From Caldicellulosiruptor diazotrophicus (lineage in GTDB: Bacteria; Bacillota; Thermoanaerobacteria; Caldicellulosiruptorales; Caldicellulosiruptoraceae), in the NCBI RefSeq assembly GCF_017347585.1, contig NZ_AP024480.1:2519501-2583500 (forward strand): a stretch of DNA of 64,000 nt, in the 5' to 3' direction. Below are positions 24,129-32,591 of this stretch, one piece after another. Position 1 is the first letter of the stretch; each line of letters begins with the position of its first letter. A program made the translations under genes and the position numbers. Below the pieces are notes generated by a model. It worked only from the letters and a program-made list of their open reading frames with translations, ran no database searches and was not told where the DNA came from.

Positions 24129-24941
24129 CTACTGTCTTTTAGGCTCCCATAGATATTCAACTGATGGTTTTTTAGAAACAGGCTGGGGGTATAAGCACAT
24201 GAGCTGTTTGATTTCTTTATCTATGCAACAGCTTACCTTTAACCCAAGCTCTTTTGCCTTTTCATATGTTATTGGAAAATCATGTGTGTATTTACCCTCA
24301 ACAAGCTCATTTGCTATTTTCTGAGCAACATCCTCAGTATAGTTGTTAGACAAAAGTTCCAAAACTATCTCTTTTGTTTGTTTGATAGCTTTTCTTGCAA
24401 TATCTGCTAAAATCAATGTTTTGTCGTCAATCTCATTGATAGCTTTTTGTTTTACAACCTCTAAAATAGACACAGCAGGAAATTCGCCAATCTGAGGGTC
24501 AACAGGACCTAAAACTGCATCCTCTGACATAACTATTTCATCTGCAGCAAGTGCAATGAGCGTCCCACCTGACATTGCATAGTGCGGAACATGAACTGTG
24601 ACTTTGCCTTTGTGCCGTTTTATAGCTCTTGCAATCTGGGTTGATGCTAAAACAAGCCCGCCCGGTGTGTGAAGAATTATATCAAGCGGGATTGACGGGT
24701 CTGTCATATTGATTGCCCTGATTACTTCCTCTGAGTCGTTTATGTCAATGTATTTGTATATTGGAAAGCCTAAAAAGCTCATAGTTTCTTGCCTGTGAAC
24801 AAGTAGTATCACCCTTGAACCTCTTTTTTTCTCTATTTTAGCAATTAGCTTTTGCCTTGCAGACTCAAGCATCCTTTGTTTTAAAGCAGGCTGAAGAGAA
24901 CTTGCTATGATGAAAAATATAAGCAAATCCCAAAAGCTCAT
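24129..24941 (-). CDS. ClpP-fold membrane serine protease, SDH/DUF114 family
   Basis: This 270-residue protein has an N-terminal hydrophobic segment (LLIFFIIASSL) that anchors it to the membrane, then a ClpP/crotonase-like domain. The motifs are HTPGGLVLAS and HYAMSGGTLIALAADEI, where the Ser in MSGG is the expected nucleophile. GPVDPQIGEFPA follows, as in the family. The ATG at 24941 has AAGGAG ten nt upstream. A second membrane protease (rhomboid) precedes it by 26 nt, suggesting joint action in membrane protein quality control; that role is inferred. Confidence 0.85.
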   Translation of the reverse strand: MSFWDLLIFFIIASSLQPALKQRMLESARQKLIAKIEKKRGSRVILLVHRQETMSFLGFPIYKYIDINDSEEVIRAINMTDPSIPLDIILHTPGGLVLASTQIARAIKRHKGKVTVHVPHYAMSGGTLIALAADEIVMSEDAVLGPVDPQIGEFPAVSILEVVKQKAINEIDDKTLILADIARKAIKQTKEIVLELLSNNYTEDVAQKIANELVEGKYTHDFPITYEKAKELGLKVSCCIDKEIKQLMCLYPQPVSKKPSVEYLWEPKRQ

Positions 24942-24967
24942 ACCATGCACTCTCCTTTTTAAGAATT

Positions 24968-25696
24968 TTAATAATATCTGTAGTAAAAGATTTCATCATC
25001 GAAAAAATTATTGTATCTGCGGTACCTCTTTTTGAAGAAATTAACTGTAAGTGCGCCAAATACAAAACCACCTATATGAGCCCACCAAGCTATTCCGCCT
25101 CCGAATACTGGTCCAAAAAGTTCTAAAATTCCAGACGATACCTGTGATAAAAACCACAGACCAAGATAAAATACAGCCGGGATGTTTACAAAAAGTGGAA
25201 TAAACCCAATCGGTATAAGTGTAACAATACTTGAAAGTGGGAACATCAAAAAGTATGCACCCATCACACCTGCGATTGCACCAGATGCTCCAACAACTGG
25301 CACATTAGAGTCTGTATTGAAAAACCAGTGGGTATAAGCTGCAAAAAATCCACTCAAAAGATAGAAGATTAAAAATTTAAAATGTCCCACCCTGTCTTCA
25401 ACATTGTCGCCAAAAAGCCAGAGTGACCACATGTTAGATATAAGATGCATCCAGCTTCCGTGCATAAACATCGAACAAATTATTGGCATTATTGAATAAG
25501 TAATCCCTGTTACAAGACCATGTGACAAAGCTTTAGTAAAGTCAACAGGGACAAATGCATATCTTAAAACAAGTTCATTGGCTGCATCCGGTGGAAGAGA
25601 AACTTGAAATAAAAAAACAAGGGCATTTGTAACTATTATAAACCATGTCATAAAAGGCTTTTCTCTACTTGGAATTGTGTCTCTAAGTGGAATCAC
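24968..25696 (-). CDS. Rhomboid-family intramembrane serine protease
   Basis: This 242-residue multi-pass membrane protein has the rhomboid hallmarks in order: FMHGSWMHLISNMWSLWLFG (oxyanion His/Asn), GASGAIAG with the catalytic Ser, and AHIGGFVFG with the catalytic His. About six hydrophobic segments fit the fold. GTG 25696 is the likely start, with GGGAG ten nt upstream; the open frame extends to a TTG without a site. It is probably co-transcribed with the ClpP-like protease. Confidence 0.9.
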   Translation of the reverse strand: MIPLRDTIPSREKPFMTWFIIVTNALVFLFQVSLPPDAANELVLRYAFVPVDFTKALSHGLVTGITYSIMPIICSMFMHGSWMHLISNMWSLWLFGDNVEDRVGHFKFLIFYLLSGFFAAYTHWFFNTDSNVPVVGASGAIAGVMGAYFLMFPLSSIVTLIPIGFIPLFVNIPAVFYLGLWFLSQVSSGILELFGPVFGGGIAWWAHIGGFVFGALTVNFFKKRYRRYNNFFDDEIFYYRYY

Positions 25697-25983
25697 TTTT
25701 CTTTTTCTCCCTTTCAAAATGCTTATTATAATTTTTAAATACCCATTTTATAGACAATATTAATCTTCAGAATTTATTATTCTTCAGCATCTTCAAATAA
25801 AATAATTCTTTTAAAAGATTTTGTCAAGTGTAGTTTGGCAGACAAAAAAGGCAACAAAAATATTTTTTTGGTTTTATTTTATTTTGCAAGATGATATAAT
25901 CATTTTAGAAACTATGTAATACAATTTTTATATTTATGAAATCGCTTTCCTATCTAAAATATTAAAAGTTAAGGTGATTGAGT

Positions 25984-27870
25984 ATGTCGTTGAGGCTGCC
26001 TTATTTAATTAGCGACGGTATGGTGCTTCAAAGAAACAAACAAGTAAATATCTGGGGCTGGGCTGAACCAGGCGAGCTGGTAACAGTAAATTTCCTGGGA
26101 AAGTCATACACGGCAGTAGCTGATCACTTGGGAAAATGGAAAGTTACTTTGCCATCCATGGATGCTGGCGGTCCATACTTTATGGAAATCAAATGCCAAC
26201 ATTATGCCGTTACAATCAAAGACATTCTCATTGGAGATGTGTGGGTATGCTCCGGACAGTCTAATATGGTTTTGCCGATGGAAAGAGTCATCGATTTATA
26301 TCCTGAAGAGTTTGATGACTGCAATATTCCGCTTATCAGGCAGTTTACCGTCCCCGATAGATATAACTTTAAAGGACCTCAAGAAGAGTTAGAAGGTGGT
26401 TCATGGGATGTTCTCAGCAAAGAAACACTTCTTAAGTTTTCAGCTGTTGGATATTTTTTTGCAAAAGCGATCTATAAAAAATACAATGTGCCCATTGGAT
26501 TGATTAAAGCATGTGTCGGTGGAACACCAATTGAAGCATGGATGAGTAATGATATAGTCTATAAATTCATTGAAAACCCTGATGAATTTGAAAAACTTAA
26601 AGATGACAGTTACATAGAGTCTGTATCAAAAGAACAGGAAACTAAAATAAAGGCATGGTTTGATTATTTAGATACCCACGATATCGGTCTTAATAGCAAA
26701 CCTTCATTTTTTGATGAAAATTGTTCCACATCTGACTGGAAAATTGTAACAATACCAGCTACATGGAAAGAGATGGGCCTTGGTTCAACAATAGGTGTTG
26801 TGTGGTTCAGAAAAGAAATAGACATACCTTCTTGCATGGCAGCAAATCCAGCAAAATTATATCTTGGAACAATAGTTGATAGTGACTTTACATATGTCAA
26901 CGGAAAGCTTGTTGGGTCAACTTCATACCGATATCCGCCAAGAAAGTATAATATACCTGCTGGTCTTCTAAAAGAAGGAAAAAATACAATTGTTGTAAGA
27001 GTAATAAGCAACGATGGAAATGGAGAGTTTGTAAAAGGGAAGGAATACAAGATATTTATAGGAGATTTCAAGATTGACCTAAAAGGCCAGTGGCTGTGCA
27101 AGGTGGGTGTTAAAAGCCCAGAACCTCTGCCACCACAAACTTTTTGGCAGTACAAACCTACAGGTCTTTATAACGGAATGATTGCACCATTATTAAATTA
27201 CAATATAAAAGGTATAATATGGTATCAAGGTGAATCCAATACAGACAGGCCTGAGGGTTACTGTAAAAAACTGTGTGATCTTGTTGAAGATTGGAGAAAG
27301 AAATGGGGTGATAGCAGTCTACCTTTTCTATACGTACAGCTTGCAAACTTTATGGAAGCAAAGCCGCAGCCTTGTGAGAGCAACTGGGCAAGGTTGAGGG
27401 AAGAACAAAGAAGAGCACTTTTGCATCTTGACAATGTGGGAATGGCAGTTGCAATTGACCTTGGTGAGTGGAACGACCTTCACCCATCGAATAAAAAAGA
27501 TGTGGGTGAAAGGCTTGCTCTTCTTGCGCAAAAAGTTGCATACGGTGAAAAGGATTTGGTTGCATCTGGACCTTTATACAGGTCTATGAAAATTGAAGGA
27601 AATAAAATTATTTTGGAGTTTTCAGAACTTGGGAGCGGACTTGTTGCAAAAGAAGGAGGAATGCTAAAACATTTTGCAATTGCCGGAAAAGATAAGAAAT
27701 TTGTATGGGCAAATGCTATCATAAAAGATAACAAAGTGGTTGTGTGGCACGACAGTATTCAAAACCCAGTTTATGTGCGGTACGCTTGGGCTGATAATCC
27801 AGAAGGTGCAAATCTTTACAACAAAGAGGGCTTGCCAGCATCTCCTTTTACAACCGAAGATGAGATTTAA
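25984..27870 (+). CDS. Sialate/xylan O-acetylesterase-type SGNH hydrolase
   Basis: This 628-residue protein is built like sialate O-acetylesterases. It has an N-terminal beta domain, then VCSGQSNM (nucleophile Ser block), an inserted galactose-binding-like beta domain (about 255-385), WYQGESNTDRP, and DLGEWNDLHPSNK near the end (catalytic Asp/His). There is no signal peptide, so it is cytoplasmic. ATG 25984 has AAGGTG seven nt upstream. It heads an operon with a deacetylase and a GH10 xylanase. The likely substrate is acetylated xylo-oligosaccharide rather than sialic acid; that is inferred from context. Confidence 0.88.
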   Translation: MSLRLPYLISDGMVLQRNKQVNIWGWAEPGELVTVNFLGKSYTAVADHLGKWKVTLPSMDAGGPYFMEIKCQHYAVTIKDILIGDVWVCSGQSNMVLPMERVIDLYPEEFDDCNIPLIRQFTVPDRYNFKGPQEELEGGSWDVLSKETLLKFSAVGYFFAKAIYKKYNVPIGLIKACVGGTPIEAWMSNDIVYKFIENPDEFEKLKDDSYIESVSKEQETKIKAWFDYLDTHDIGLNSKPSFFDENCSTSDWKIVTIPATWKEMGLGSTIGVVWFRKEIDIPSCMAANPAKLYLGTIVDSDFTYVNGKLVGSTSYRYPPRKYNIPAGLLKEGKNTIVVRVISNDGNGEFVKGKEYKIFIGDFKIDLKGQWLCKVGVKSPEPLPPQTFWQYKPTGLYNGMIAPLLNYNIKGIIWYQGESNTDRPEGYCKKLCDLVEDWRKKWGDSSLPFLYVQLANFMEAKPQPCESNWARLREEQRRALLHLDNVGMAVAIDLGEWNDLHPSNKKDVGERLALLAQKVAYGEKDLVASGPLYRSMKIEGNKIILEFSELGSGLVAKEGGMLKHFAIAGKDKKFVWANAIIKDNKVVVWHDSIQNPVYVRYAWADNPEGANLYNKEGLPASPFTTEDEI

Positions 27871-27895
27871 ATTTTTTTAAATGGAGTGATTATAA

Positions 27896-28693
27896 ATGAA
27901 TGTAAGCTATCTATTTCCTGGTGGTAGGTCTAAGGCGCTTACAATGAGCTATGATGACGGACAGGTATATGACAGAAAACTTGTCAGCATATTTAACGAA
28001 TACGGGATTAAGGGAACTTTCTTTTTAAACTCAGCAAATCTTGGCAAGGATATCTTTGTTCTTCCTGATGAAGTTTCTCAGCTTTATAAAGGACATGAGG
28101 TAGCAATACATACAAAAACTCACCCTTTTTTAGACTCAATACCCCTTGAACGTATAATTGAAGAGATTATTGAAGACAGGAAATACTTAGAGCTTCTGGT
28201 TGGATCTCCTGTTAAGGGAATGTCATACCCGTATGGAGTTTACAATGAAGAAGTGATAAAGATTATACCCTCGCTTGGCATTGAATATTCACGAACAGTA
28301 AATTCAACCTATAACTTTAACATGCCAGCAAACTTTATTGTTTGGAATCCAACCTGCCATCACAAACAAAATCTTCTTGAAATTACAAAAAGATTTTTAG
28401 AAATAGAAAATAAAAATCAACTTCAACTTTTGTATGTATGGGGTCACAGTTTTGAGTTTGAGCGAGAAAATAACTGGAAGTTGATTGAAGAGTTTTGCAA
28501 GATGGTTTCAAAAACAAATTCTATTTGGTTCGCGACAAATATTGAAATTGTAAGATACATCAAAGCGTTGAGAATGCTTGAGTTTTCTGTAAAAAGAGAT
28601 ATTGTTTATAATCCTTCGGCCATTTCTGTATGGCTTTCTGTAAATGGTAGTGTTGTTGAAGTTAATCCTGGTCAGATTGTTACACTCAAATAG
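27896..28693 (+). CDS. Polysaccharide deacetylase family protein (CE4-like)
   Basis: This 265-residue NodB-fold protein has MSYDDGQVYDRKL near the N-terminus (catalytic Asp and metal Asp), HEVAIHTKTH (the HxxxxH metal pair), MSYPYG, and WGHSFEFE toward the end. No signal peptide is seen, so it acts inside the cell. GGAG lies nine nt before the ATG. It sits 25 nt after the acetylesterase and 54 nt before the xylanase, so a role in removing acetyl groups from imported xylan fragments is likely. Confidence 0.85.
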   Translation: MNVSYLFPGGRSKALTMSYDDGQVYDRKLVSIFNEYGIKGTFFLNSANLGKDIFVLPDEVSQLYKGHEVAIHTKTHPFLDSIPLERIIEEIIEDRKYLELLVGSPVKGMSYPYGVYNEEVIKIIPSLGIEYSRTVNSTYNFNMPANFIVWNPTCHHKQNLLEITKRFLEIENKNQLQLLYVWGHSFEFERENNWKLIEEFCKMVSKTNSIWFATNIEIVRYIKALRMLEFSVKRDIVYNPSAISVWLSVNGSVVEVNPGQIVTLK

Positions 28694-28747
28694 CTGGTAA
28701 CGCTATTTAACTTGAGTTTTTAGAATATTTTTTTGGGAGGGTTTAGA

Positions 28748-29908
28748 ATGGATAGATACCAACATCGAAAAAGTCAGGTGTTATTGAAAATTACCACAGC
28801 TGATGGTAAACCTTTAAAAAATGTTGAAATCACCGTAAAGCAGATAAAACATAAGTTTTTGTTTGGATGTGCAGAATTTTCAGTTGTTCCTTTTGTAAAT
28901 GGTGAGTTTTCAGGTGAATTGAAAGAAAAAGCTGAAATGGCTTTTGAAAAATTTGTTGATCTTTTCAACTTTGCCACACTTCCTTTTTACTGGGGCAGGT
29001 TTGAACCTGTCAGAGGAAAACCAGATACTCAGCGACTTAAAAACGCTGCTCAGTGGCTAAAAAATGCCGGATTTGTCCTCAAAGGTCATCCGCTTTGCTG
29101 GCACACAGTTACTGCAGACTGGCTTTTAGAACTTACAAATGACCAAATTTTAGAAGCCCAGCTTATGAGGATAAGGCGTGAGGTAAGGGACTTTGCCGGT
29201 CTTATTGATATGTGGGATGTAATAAATGAGGTTGTCATAATGCCAAACTTTAGAAAATACGATAATGGCATTACAAGAATTTGCAGGCAATACGGCAGAC
29301 CAGGACTTGTCAAAATGGTCTTTGACGCAGCAAGAGAGGCAAACCCAAAAAGCATTCTGCTTATCAATGACTATGTTGTATCAGATGCCTATGAAATACT
29401 GATTGAGGCGTTGCTTGACAAAGGTGTGAAGATTGATGCAATAGGAATACAGTCACATATGCACCAGGGTTTCTGGGGAGTGGAAAAGACTCAGGAAGTG
29501 CTTGAAAGGTTTTCACGTTTTGGCCTGCCTCTTCATTTCACAGAAATTACATTAATCTCTGGAAAGCTTATGCCACCGCACATAAAAGACCTCAACGACT
29601 ACAAGCCTGAAAGCTGGCCATCAACTCCTGAGGGCGAAGAAAGACAGGCAATGGAAGCAACACTTTTCTACAAAATGCTCTTTGCACATCCACTTGTTGA
29701 AGCTATTACTTGGTGGAATTTCATTGATACTTTTGCTTGGCTTGGTGCACCAGCTGGATTTATTACAAAAGATGGAAGGGTAAAACCAATTTATAATGCT
29801 CTTTATAATCTTATTAAAAAAGAATGGTGGACAGGCACGCAACAGCTTGTCACAGACCAAGATGGTTTTGTGAAGGTATCAGGTTTTATGGGTGAAGGTT
29901 ATGAATAG
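28748..29908 (+). CDS. Intracellular GH10 endo-xylanase
   Basis: The 386-residue protein is a single GH10 domain with a short N-terminal beta extension. GHPLCWHT, WDVINEVV (acid/base E161), QSHMHQG and LHFTEITL (nucleophile E266) are all present, as is WWNFIDTFAW near the end. There is no signal peptide or binding module, so it cleaves short xylo-oligosaccharides in the cytoplasm. ATG 28748 follows GGGAGGG by six nt; an upstream TTG would overlap that site. It is the last gene of the xylan operon; an inverted repeat overlaps its stop codon. Confidence 0.93.
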   Translation: MDRYQHRKSQVLLKITTADGKPLKNVEITVKQIKHKFLFGCAEFSVVPFVNGEFSGELKEKAEMAFEKFVDLFNFATLPFYWGRFEPVRGKPDTQRLKNAAQWLKNAGFVLKGHPLCWHTVTADWLLELTNDQILEAQLMRIRREVRDFAGLIDMWDVINEVVIMPNFRKYDNGITRICRQYGRPGLVKMVFDAAREANPKSILLINDYVVSDAYEILIEALLDKGVKIDAIGIQSHMHQGFWGVEKTQEVLERFSRFGLPLHFTEITLISGKLMPPHIKDLNDYKPESWPSTPEGEERQAMEATLFYKMLFAHPLVEAITWWNFIDTFAWLGAPAGFITKDGRVKPIYNALYNLIKKEWWTGTQQLVTDQDGFVKVSGFMGEGYE

Positions 29909-29954
29909 TGTTTAAAGTATTAAAAACTATTTAAAATTTTGCTAAACACTATTC
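29903..29954 (+). terminator. Inverted repeat overlapping the xylanase stop codon
   Basis: GAATAGTGTTTA (29903-29914) and TAAACACTATTC (29943-29954) form a perfect 12-bp stem with a 28-nt AT-rich loop, followed by TTTGTT. The first arm contains the TAG stop of the xylanase. It may act as a terminator for both converging genes. It could also belong to the IS607 element's edge. Confidence 0.5.
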
Positions 29955-29958
29955 TTTG

Positions 29959-31164
29959 TTAGGCTACATTCAACCTAATTGGGTGTAACCCCACACCCTC
30001 TATCCCCTCAGCAAATGCTTCGGGGAATACTTTTCTTATAATATTATACGCACTGTTTACATCCGCATTTATTAATATCCCTTTGTTGCTCCTAAATAAG
30101 CCTCTCTTTATTCTTCGACGTGGATTATAATTTATTTCTTTGATTTCTTCTCCATCTAAAAAACTACAGCCACTTGTGTAGCTCTCCTCTGTAATTATTA
30201 TGTTAATCTCTTCTTCTTCACACTTATACTTGAGCATATTTACAAACTGATTAAATGGTATAGAAGCAAAATTTTGATTATTTACTTTGCCAAGCTCTAT
30301 CTCCTGCTTCCAGTTTGGATTATACCCAACAACAAGAGTGTCTATTTCGTGTTGCTTACACCAGTTGACTATAAAACGGCTTGCTTTGTGCATAAAATCC
30401 TTAATCCTGTTGTTCCTCTTTAAAGTCAACTTCTCTATTCTTTTGCTACTTCCTCTATTGCCTACATAACTCATAAGCTGTGCTCTTTTCTTGTTGTAAT
30501 ACTGATTTATTGACTTAATAACTTTGCCATTAATAACAATAGGCTTTATGCCTATGTTATTTACTAAAGTTACAAAGTTATTAAGCCCTAAATCTATACC
30601 TGCTATCCTCTTTGGTGGTCTTTTTACCTTGGCTATTTCTTTCTCATAAACTATTTCAACTACATAAATGCTTCCTTTTGGTATTATCCTGACTTCTTTT
30701 AATTTGTCTGTTATCCTTGTCTTTAGCTTTAATTCTGTCTTCGGAAAAGTCAAATAACCATTTTTAATCTTGCACTGCTGATTTGTAAAAATAGAAATAG
30801 CCCTGCCGTCTTTTTTCTTATACTTTGGTAATTTAGGTCTACCCAAAAATTTGCTTTTATCTTTGCCCCATTCTTTCATTGCTTTAAAAAATGACTTCCA
30901 GTTTTTATCAAGAAGTCTTAGCACTTGCTGTGAAGTCTGAGCTGGCAGGCTCTTATAACTCTCATGGTCTTTTAACATTTTGTCAAGTTCTCTGTATCTT
31001 ATCCACCTGCCACTTTTTATAAATTCCTGTCTTACAGTGTAGTTTGCAAAGTTGTATAAATTCTTTGCTGCAAAACACACTTTATCACAATAATTCCATA
31101 ACTCATGGTTCTTGTTTATCTGTATTTGCTCTGTCCTCTTGAGTATTATCTTCAAACACCTCAC
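29959..31164 (-). CDS. tnpB: TnpB of IS607 type, RuvC-like nuclease
   Basis: This 401-residue protein has RuvC motifs DLGLNNFVTLV (first Asp), IITEESYTSG (Glu) and INADVNSAYNI (last Asp). Unlike the IS605 copy in this window it has no CxxC zinc finger; the region between the last two motifs is SFLDGE...RRRIKRGLF. The frame is complete. It overlaps the end of the recombinase relic. It can no longer be mobilised by its own recombinase, yet its catalytic residues are all kept. Confidence 0.9.
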   Translation of the reverse strand: MRCLKIILKRTEQIQINKNHELWNYCDKVCFAAKNLYNFANYTVRQEFIKSGRWIRYRELDKMLKDHESYKSLPAQTSQQVLRLLDKNWKSFFKAMKEWGKDKSKFLGRPKLPKYKKKDGRAISIFTNQQCKIKNGYLTFPKTELKLKTRITDKLKEVRIIPKGSIYVVEIVYEKEIAKVKRPPKRIAGIDLGLNNFVTLVNNIGIKPIVINGKVIKSINQYYNKKRAQLMSYVGNRGSSKRIEKLTLKRNNRIKDFMHKASRFIVNWCKQHEIDTLVVGYNPNWKQEIELGKVNNQNFASIPFNQFVNMLKYKCEEEEINIIITEESYTSGCSFLDGEEIKEINYNPRRRIKRGLFRSNKGILINADVNSAYNIIRKVFPEAFAEGIEGVGLHPIRLNVA

Positions 31165-31713
31165 TTTCTAAAAGCTTTCTTATTTTTTGAATTTTTCTTT
31201 TGCTATAAAATTTCATACTGTAACAGTAGAGCAAACTTATAATTTCTTCAATTATTTCCTGAGAATCAAGCTTCTTGCTTCCAACTTCCGATACAACAAC
31301 TATTTCAGTGTTAAATTTTCTAAATAAGCGTTTAAACAATTCAAATCCCACTCTGCTCAACCTATCTTTATAGGCTATAACAACCCTTTGTACCTTACCT
31401 GCAAGAATATCTATCGGGCATTTTAAAAAATTCATTTCTTTTTTCAAAGCTAATTCCACTTGCTTGTTCAGAGAATACTCCGTGTATTTTATAGCCACTA
31501 TTAAAACAAAACTGTTTTAATAATTCAATTTGATTTTCTAAATCCCTCTTTTGTTTTGGAGTTGAAACCCTTGTATAAATAGTTGTAATCATAAAATCCA
31601 TTTGGCATAACCGTTACTCTTATTTTCTCTTCTTTTACATACTTAGTTAGGGTTGGTTTTGATATTTCTAATAATTCCAGAACTTCTTTTGCTTTCATAT
31701 TTATATCATCCAT
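31103..31713 (-). pseudogene. IS607 serine recombinase, two frameshifts
   Basis: Three overlapping frames together make one IS607 TnpA. The MerR-like HTH comes first (KAKEVLELLEISKPTLTKYV). The catalytic N-terminus follows (IYTRVSTPKQKRDLENQIE, with the Ser nucleophile). The rest is AGKVQRVVIAYKDRLSRVGF and EIVVVSEV. The shifts lie near 31590 and near 31430. No single frame covers the domain, so the recombinase is inactive unless the breaks are sequencing errors. Confidence 0.85.
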
Positions 31714-31867
31714 AAATACTATAGCACAATTTAGAAGCCAGGCAAATATATTTTATTAAAAATTTTAATATGTTTAAAACCGTTTATTAATTTTTGCAAC
31801 TATATGAAGTATCTTTTAAAGATAAAAAATCAAAATTTACACTTGACAGGACAAATGAAGTTGCTCA

Positions 31868-31942
31868 GATAATTTTATAATCGAAAATAATTCTTGATAT
31901 GAGGGGCTTAAGTAAAATTCTTTTGCTATGCCCCCCTTTTTT
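31868..31942 (+). ncRNA. Candidate small RNA with its own terminator
   Basis: TTGACA (31843) and GATAAT or TATAAT (31868-31881) precede a strong hairpin. Its GGGGC (31903-31907) pairs with GCCCC (31930-31934), extended inside by AGTAAAA/TTTTGCT, and six T follow. No gene on the plus strand ends just before it. A transcript of roughly 60 nt is possible. Alternatively it is only a boundary terminator before bioY. Confidence 0.35.
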
Positions 31943-31958
31943 ATTTGAACAATTATTC

Positions 31959-32018
31959 TTGACAATCTTACGTTTAGCTGTTATATTTTTAGTAAACCAT
32001 TTTAAATTATTGGTTTAC
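31959..32018 (+). promoter_or_regulatory. SigA promoter overlapped by a BirA operator
   Basis: TTGACA (31959-31964) and TATATT (31982-31987) are 17 nt apart. Immediately downstream GTAAACC (31992-31998) and GGTTTAC (32012-32018) form an inverted repeat with a 13-nt centre, the form of a Firmicute BirA box. The operator covers the expected transcription start, so biotin-loaded BirA should block bioY transcription. Confidence 0.85.
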
Positions 32019-32036
32019 ATTAAGGAGGTAAAATAG

Positions 32037-32591
32037 ATGGAAAACGCAAAGACCACATACACAACAAAAATGCTTATTTTATCTGCGCTTTTTGCGGCAA
32101 TAGTTGCTGCATGTAGCCAAGTTTCGATTCCGATTGGACCAGTGCCATTTACCCTTCAGGTTTTAGCAATTTTTTTCGCAAGTTTAATTCTTCCACCAAA
32201 ATATGCCTTTTTTAGTCTTCTTGTGTATGACCTCTTAGGTGCTGTCGGCGTGCCTGTATTTGCTGGTTTTACAGGTGGATTGTCCAAATTTGCCGGTCCA
32301 ACTGGCGGTTATTTGATGGCTTTCCCAATCGCAGCGTTTGTTACAAGTTATATAAATGCAAAAAAGCCAATAAAAAATGAGGTAGCAAACTCAATTTTGG
32401 CACTTATCTTAGGGCTTGCAATCATCTATGTCTTTGGATTTTTGTATCTGTCATGGGCTGCGCATATGACGCTCAAAAAAGCCTTCGCAGTAGGTGTTCT
32501 GCCATTTATAATCCCCGACATTATAAAACTTGCAATTGCATATTTGATTGCCCGCGCAGTAAAAAGTCGCAAAGTGCTGAATATCGCATAG
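32037..32591 (+). CDS. bioY: BioY, biotin transporter substrate-binding subunit
   Basis: This 184-residue integral membrane protein of the BioY family is the S component of a biotin ECF transporter. It has about six hydrophobic segments. Family signatures include IPIGPVPFTLQ near residue 38, then VFAGFTGG and GPTGGYLMAFP. AAGGAGG lies 9-10 nt before the ATG. The BirA box in its promoter confirms the biotin link. Energising subunits are not encoded here, so it uses shared ECF components or works alone. Its last 71 nt overlap the end of recD2 on the other strand. Confidence 0.94.
   Translation: MENAKTTYTTKMLILSALFAAIVAACSQVSIPIGPVPFTLQVLAIFFASLILPPKYAFFSLLVYDLLGAVGVPVFAGFTGGLSKFAGPTGGYLMAFPIAAFVTSYINAKKPIKNEVANSILALILGLAIIYVFGFLYLSWAAHMTLKKAFAVGVLPFIIPDIIKLAIAYLIARAVKSRKVLNIA

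Larger units (their letters stand above)
29955..31740 (-). mobile_element. IS607-family insertion sequence with a broken recombinase
   Basis: A serine-recombinase gene of the IS607 type (frameshifted) overlaps an intact tnpB, both on the minus strand. The edges are approximate because IS607 leaves no long repeats. The left edge lies between the xylanase stop and tnpB, and the right edge upstream of the HTH start. Confidence 0.8.

Noticed and set aside
26664-27155. 163-codon minus-strand frame inside the acetylesterase gene
   Set aside because: Antisense shadow of a conserved domain; composition is atypical (Pro/Ser/Phe).
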